A DNA stretch of 64,000 nucleotides from Streptomyces sp. CB01635. Lineage in GTDB: Bacteria > Actinomycetota > Actinomycetes > Streptomycetales > Streptomycetaceae. The notes under the pieces were generated by a model. It saw nothing but the letters and a program-made list of their open reading frames with translations. It was not told the origin of the DNA and ran no database searches. A program made the position numbers and the translations under genes. Each line of letters opens with the position of its first letter. The stretch's first letter is position 1. The stretch is taken from assembly GCF_002803065.1 (NCBI RefSeq), contig NZ_NNBL01000004.1:5831-69830 (forward strand), given 5' to 3'. Positions 59,923 to 64,000 of this stretch are shown piece by piece.

Positions 59923-61449
59923 ATGGCCGCCCTGGAACCGCGTGACGACGCCGATGTCGTCGCCACCTCGACCCCGCCCCCGACCGCTCCGACCACCCCG
60001 ACCGCTCCGACCACCCCGACCACCGCGCCCGGCGTCGGCGTCCTCGGCCGTTCCTACCGGTCCCTCAGCGTCGGCATCGTCTCCGTCGTCCTGCTGATCG
60101 CCTTCGAGGCCACCGCTGTCGGGACGGCGATGCCCGTCGCCGCGCGTGAGCTGGACGGGGTGTCGCTGTACGCGTTCGCGTTCTCCGGGTACTTCACGAC
60201 GAGTCTGTTCGGGATGGTGTTCTCGGGGCAGTGGGCGGACCGGCGCGGTCCGCTCGGGCCGCTGGGGGCGGGGATCGCGGCGTTCGCGGTGGGGCTGCTG
60301 CTCGCCGGGACCGCGGGGTCGATGTGGATGTTCATCGCCGGGCGGGCCGTGCAGGGGCTCGGGGGCGGGCTCGTCATCGTGGCGCTGTACGTCGTCGTCA
60401 GCCGCGCCTACCCGGAGCGGTTGCGGCCCGCGATCATGGCGGCGTTCGCGGCGAGCTGGGTCGTCCCGTCCGTGGTCGGGCCGCTCGCGTCGGGGGCCGT
60501 GACCGAGCATCTCGGGTGGCGGTGGGTGTTCATCGGGATCCCGGTGCTCGTCGTGTTCCCGCTTGCGCTCGCGCTGCCGCAGATCCGGCGGCGCGCGTCG
60601 GGGCCCGCGGAGGGCGCGGCGCGCGGAGCCGTCGACGGCCGTCGTATCCGGCTCGCCCTCGGGATCTCGCTCGGGGCCGGCCTGCTCCAGTACGCCGCCC
60701 AGGACCTGCGGTGGATCTCGCTCCTGCCCGGTGCGGTGGGCGTGGCCCTGCTCGTGCCGGCCGTGCTCGGGCTGCTGCCCCGCGGGACGTACCGGGCCGC
60801 CCGCGGGCTGCCCGCCGTGGTTCTCCTGCGCGGTGTCGCCGCCGGGTCCTTCATCGCTGCCGAGTCGTTCGTGCCGCTGATGCTCGTCACGCAGCGCGGG
60901 CTCTCGCCGATGATGGCCGGGCTCTCGCTGGCGGTGGGCGGGGCCACGTGGGCGGTCGGGTCGTTCCTGCAGTCGCGGCCGCGTTTCGAGCCGTATCGGG
61001 AGCGGCTGATGGCGGGCGGGATGGTGCTGGTGGCGGCGGCCGTCGCCACGGCGCCGAGCGTGCTCATCGAGGCGGTGCCGGTGTGGATCGTCGCCGTGGC
61101 GTGGGGCTTCGGGTGCCTCGGGATGGGGCTGGTCATCTCGTCGACGAGCGTGCTGCTGCTGGAGCTGTCGGCGCCCGAGGAGGCGGGGGCCAACTCGGCC
61201 GCCCTCCAGATCTCGGACGGGCTGTCCAATGTGGTGCTGCTGGCCGTGGGGGGAGCGGCGTTCGCCGCGCTCGGGGGCGGTGCGGTGGGCTCCGCCCATG
61301 AGGTGGCCTCGGCCGGTGGCGGCGGATCCCATCCGGCCGCCTTCGTCGCGGTGTTCCTGCCGATGGCGGCGGTCGCCCTGGTGGGGGCCTGGGTGGCTAC
61401 GCGCGTGAGGTCCGCGTCCCGGCCTGCGGCCTCCGGCCTGCTGAAGTAA
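59923..61449 (+). CDS. MFS transporter, DHA2/multidrug type
   Basis: A 508-residue membrane transporter. The N-terminal ~40 residues are a Pro/Thr repeat (PTAPTTPTAPTTP). Then come 12-14 hydrophobic helices with the MFS motif A GQWADRRGPLGPL after TM2 and GRAVQGLGGGLVIVALY, typical of drug/H+ antiporters. VPSVVGPLASG is a motif C-like stretch of exporters. Substrate unknown. TACTCT at 59910-59915 with TTGCGC upstream places +1 near ATG 59923, so it is probably leaderless. The gene's end leads into a tandem-repeat region. Confidence 0.9.
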   Translation: MAALEPRDDADVVATSTPPPTAPTTPTAPTTPTTAPGVGVLGRSYRSLSVGIVSVVLLIAFEATAVGTAMPVAARELDGVSLYAFAFSGYFTTSLFGMVFSGQWADRRGPLGPLGAGIAAFAVGLLLAGTAGSMWMFIAGRAVQGLGGGLVIVALYVVVSRAYPERLRPAIMAAFAASWVVPSVVGPLASGAVTEHLGWRWVFIGIPVLVVFPLALALPQIRRRASGPAEGAARGAVDGRRIRLALGISLGAGLLQYAAQDLRWISLLPGAVGVALLVPAVLGLLPRGTYRAARGLPAVVLLRGVAAGSFIAAESFVPLMLVTQRGLSPMMAGLSLAVGGATWAVGSFLQSRPRFEPYRERLMAGGMVLVAAAVATAPSVLIEAVPVWIVAVAWGFGCLGMGLVISSTSVLLLELSAPEEAGANSAALQISDGLSNVVLLAVGGAAFAALGGGAVGSAHEVASAGGGGSHPAAFVAVFLPMAAVALVGAWVATRVRSASRPAASGLLK

Positions 61450-61453
61450 ACGG

Positions 61454-61509
61454 GTGCCTGAAGTCGGTGCCTGAAGTCGGGCGCCTGAAGCCGGGTGCCT
61501 GACACCCGG
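61454..61509 (+). repeat. Four tandem ~14-bp repeats after the MFS gene
   Basis: GTGCCTGAAGTCGG-type units are arranged head to tail, with small changes in copies three and four. The CTGAAG core also occurs in the last codons of the MFS gene, which suggests the array grew from the gene end. Confidence 0.8.
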
Positions 61510-61572
61510 CCCTGAATCCAGTGGCCCGAAACCGGCCCCGAAACCCGTCGGACGCACGCCCGGCCGGATGCG

Positions 61573-61790
61573 CTCCGTGGGGCCTCCGGACGTGGCCCGT
61601 GCGGCCCTCCGGACGTGCGCCCCGTGTCGCCCTCCCGGACGCGCTCCGTACGGCCTCCGGACGTGCCCCGTGCGGCCTCCGGACGTGCCCCGTGCGGCCT
61701 CCGGACGTGCCCCGCGCGCCCCCGGACGTGCGCCCCGTGTCGCTCCCGGACGCGCTCCGTACGGCACGCGAACGCGCTCCGTAAGGCCGA
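61573..61790. repeat. Array of eight to nine ~21-bp repeats
   Basis: Units like CTCCGGACGTGCCCCGTGCGG are repeated without spacers between 61573 and 61790. A higher-order repeat is visible: the block CGCCCCGTGTCGC plus GGACGCGCTCCGTACGG occurs near 61619-61653 and again near 61732-61763. No coding function is credible in any frame. With the array at 61454 it fills most of the 548-base gap before the helicase gene. Confidence 0.82.
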
Positions 61791-61997
61791 CTGTGAAACG
61801 GGTCGCATCGCGCGGTGCCCCGGTGCTGTTCCCCCGCTGGCCTGACCGCCCCACCGGTAGGGTGGCCCGGTTGTCGTACGTACCCCGAGCGTCAAAGTGC
61901 GTACTCCCAGCGTCAGAAGCCCGCGTCAGCACCCCGCAGCCTGCGTCAGTACTTCGCAGCCGCACCCGCGCCCGTACCTGCGTCAAAACCGGAGACC

Positions 61998-63803
61998 GTG
62001 ACTACCACCGCCGCCACCGCCTCTTCCGCCTCCTCCCACCACCTCTCACCCGCCTTCCCCGGCCGCGCCCCCTGGGGCACCGCGGGCAAGCTGCGTGCCT
62101 GGCAGCAAGGGGCCATGGAGAGGTACCTCCAGGAGCAGCCGCGAGACTTCCTCGCCGTCGCCACCCCGGGCGCCGGCAAGACGACGTTCGCGCTCACCCT
62201 CGCGTCCTGGCTGCTGCACCACCATGTCGTGCAGCAGGTGACCGTGGTCGCGCCGACCGAGCACCTGAAGAAGCAGTGGGCCGAAGCCGCCGCGCGCATA
62301 GGGATCAAGCTGGACCCGGAGTACAGCGCGGGGCCGCTCAGCAAGGAGTACCAGGGCGTTGCCGTCACGTACGCGGGTGTGGGCGTGCGGCCGATGCTGC
62401 ACCGCAACCGCTCCGAGCAGCGCAAGACCCTCGTCATCCTCGACGAGATCCACCACGCCGGTGACAGCAAGTCGTGGGGTGAGGCGTGCCTGGAGGCCTT
62501 CGAGCCGGCCACCCGCCGCCTCGCCCTCACCGGTACGCCGTTCCGCTCCGACACCAACCCCATCCCCTTCGTCCAGTACGAAGAGGGCAAGGACGGCATC
62601 CGGCGCTCCTCCGCCGACTACACGTACGGATACGGCAGTGCGCTCGGCGACGGCGTCGTGCGGCCCGTCATCTTCCTCTCCTACAGCGGCAACATGCGGT
62701 GGCGCACGAAGGCCGGTGACGAGATCGCCGCCCGGCTCGGCGAACCCATGACCAAGGACGCCATCAGCCAGGCCTGGCGTACGGCCCTCGACCCGCGCGG
62801 CGAGTGGATGCCGAGCGTGCTGCGCGCCGCCGATCAGCGGCTCACCGAGGTCCGCAAGGGCATCCCGGACGCCGGCGGTCTCGTCATCGCCGCCGACCAG
62901 GACTCTGCCCGCGCCTACGCCAAGCTGATCCGGGAGATCACCGGCACGAAGCCCACCACCGTCCTCTCCGACGACACCGGCGCGTCGAACCGGATCGACG
63001 ACTTCTCGGGGAGCAACGACCGCTGGATGGTCGCTGTCCGCATGGTGTCCGAGGGCGTCGACGTGCCCCGGCTCGCCGTGGGCGTCTACGCGACGACCAT
63101 CTCGACCCCGCTCTTCTTCGCGCAGGCCGTGGGCCGTTTCGTGCGTTCGCGGCGGCGCGGCGAGACCGCGTCCGTCTTCCTGCCCACCGTCCCCGACCTC
63201 CTCGGCTTCGCCAACGAGATGGAGGTCGAGCGCGACCACGTGCTCGACAAGCCGAAGAAGGACGGGGAGGAGGACCCCTACGCCGAGTCCGAGAAGGAGA
63301 TGGACGAGGCGAACAAGCAGGAGGACGAGGACACGGGGGAGCAGGAGCAGTTCTCCTTCGAGGCGCTCGAGTCCGAGGCGACGTTCGACCGGGTCCTCTA
63401 CGACGGTGCCGAGTTCGGCATGCAGGCGCACCCGGGCAGCGAGGAGGAGCAGGACTACCTCGGCATTCCCGGGCTCCTCGAACCCGACCAGGTGCAGATG
63501 CTGCTCCAGAAGCGGCAGGCCCGGCAGATCGCGCACAGCAAGAAGAGGCCCGACAGCGAGGCCGATCTCCTCGAGATGCCGGCCGAGCGGCGGCCCGTCG
63601 TCTCGCACAAGGAGCTCCTCGAACTCCGCAAGTCGCTCAACACGATGGTCGGCGCGTACGTGCATCAGAGCGGGAAGCCGCACGGCGTCATCCACACCGA
63701 GCTGCGGCGGGTGTGCGGGGGGCCGCCGAGCGCGGAGGCCACGGCCGGGCAGTTGAGGCAGCGCATCACGAAGGTCCAGGAGTGGGCCACCCGCATGAAG
63801 TGA
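61998..63803 (+). CDS. DEAD/DEAH-box superfamily 2 helicase
   Basis: A 601-residue SF2 helicase/ATPase of the actinobacterial type. Domain 1 has LRAWQQGAMERY (Q-like motif), Walker A ATPGAGKTTFAL, motif II DEIHH and motif III LTGTPFRS. Domain 2 has VSEGVDVPRLAVGVYAT and the motif VI AVGRFVRSRRRG. An acidic, Glu/Asp-rich linker (residues ~420-450) leads to a C-terminal region of unknown role. GTG 61998 gives the compact N-terminus; the frame is open upstream through repeat-like sequence. A role in DNA repair or RNA metabolism cannot be decided from the sequence. Confidence 0.9.
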   Translation: MTTTAATASSASSHHLSPAFPGRAPWGTAGKLRAWQQGAMERYLQEQPRDFLAVATPGAGKTTFALTLASWLLHHHVVQQVTVVAPTEHLKKQWAEAAARIGIKLDPEYSAGPLSKEYQGVAVTYAGVGVRPMLHRNRSEQRKTLVILDEIHHAGDSKSWGEACLEAFEPATRRLALTGTPFRSDTNPIPFVQYEEGKDGIRRSSADYTYGYGSALGDGVVRPVIFLSYSGNMRWRTKAGDEIAARLGEPMTKDAISQAWRTALDPRGEWMPSVLRAADQRLTEVRKGIPDAGGLVIAADQDSARAYAKLIREITGTKPTTVLSDDTGASNRIDDFSGSNDRWMVAVRMVSEGVDVPRLAVGVYATTISTPLFFAQAVGRFVRSRRRGETASVFLPTVPDLLGFANEMEVERDHVLDKPKKDGEEDPYAESEKEMDEANKQEDEDTGEQEQFSFEALESEATFDRVLYDGAEFGMQAHPGSEEEQDYLGIPGLLEPDQVQMLLQKRQARQIAHSKKRPDSEADLLEMPAERRPVVSHKELLELRKSLNTMVGAYVHQSGKPHGVIHTELRRVCGGPPSAEATAGQLRQRITKVQEWATRMK

Positions 63804-64000
63804 CGTCTTCTTCAGAGGCGTTGCGCGGGACCGGGGAACCGTGTGCGCTACGTGCAGAGGTGGTGCACACTCTGTTGATCGTGCCCCGCGTAACGGGGCA
63901 ATCGGTACAGGTCAGGATAGTTACTGCCCGGATTCTGGACGGAGTCTTCCGCTGAGCGGGACGACCTCGCTACATTCCCGGCAACGCACACGCCCCGTGG
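63804..64000 (+). other. Non-coding sequence at the window end
   Basis: No gene is supported. A short GC hairpin (TGCCCCGCGTAACGGGGCA, 63882-63900) lies here. The next gene presumably starts beyond the window. Confidence 0.5.

Noticed and set aside
61454..61790. CRISPR array
   Set aside because: The repeats are ~14 and ~21 bp, imperfect, directly adjacent and without unique spacers; no cas genes are present.

Overview
The window reads as a chromosomal segment of a Streptomyces or a very close relative. It has very high G+C with strong third-position GC bias, frequent GTG starts and TGA stops, a Streptomyces-type tmRNA, and long runs of gene order that I recall from Streptomyces coelicolor (roughly SCO2972 down to SCO2943). 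The correspondence to SCO numbers is from memory and was not searched.

Layout. 1-6.9 kb: tail of a membrane protein, prfB (RF2), a sortase-type (LAETG) surface protein, a small zinc-ribbon membrane protein, ftsE-ftsX, an S41 C-terminal processing protease, smpB and ssrA (tmRNA). 6.9-12 kb: secreted PHB-depolymerase-like esterase, D-Ala-D-Ala carboxypeptidase, and a divergent MFS/LysR pair. 12-17.4 kb: an exopolysaccharide operon resembling mat (membrane protein, deacetylase-glycosyltransferase fusion, acyltransferase), then a repeat-rich membrane protein. 17.5-20.2 kb: narK and the HemD-like regulator nnaR. 20.2-21.6 kb: a VapBC pair and a CGNR regulator. 21.7-25.6 kb: ECF sigma factor, ZAS anti-sigma and a HelD-like ATPase. 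25.9-30.8 kb: malic enzyme, HU, murA, yqgE, DUF3039. 30.9-35.7 kb: a sugar ABC importer with a GH20 hexosaminidase, preceded by a DasR-like operator. 36-40.8 kb: a three-subunit molybdenum hydroxylase with an oddly extended Fe-S subunit and no canonical catalytic Glu.

40.8-59.6 kb is accessory in character: less biased codon use, remnants and repeats. It begins with a type VII secretion (ESX)-like module of two helical/WxG proteins plus a mycosin protease, but no EccB/C/D/E genes are present. It then holds three cassettes of one design: a small helical partner, a 720-760 aa protein with an N-terminal helix-WxG-helix hairpin, and a small membrane-tethered extracytoplasmic protein with four cysteines at conserved spacing. 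Two cassettes are on the minus strand and one on the plus strand. Between them lie a graveyard of broken regulator/Uma2/ATPase genes, a small secreted protein and a TetR regulator. I consider this cassette family the most likely undescribed system here; it looks like a T7SS-linked, possibly effector/receptor or effector/immunity-like set. Its function is inference.

The accessory zone ends at a perfect inverted repeat and a tRNA-Cys gene. Core-type genes resume with an MFS exporter, a tandem-repeat intergenic region and a DEAD/DEAH helicase.
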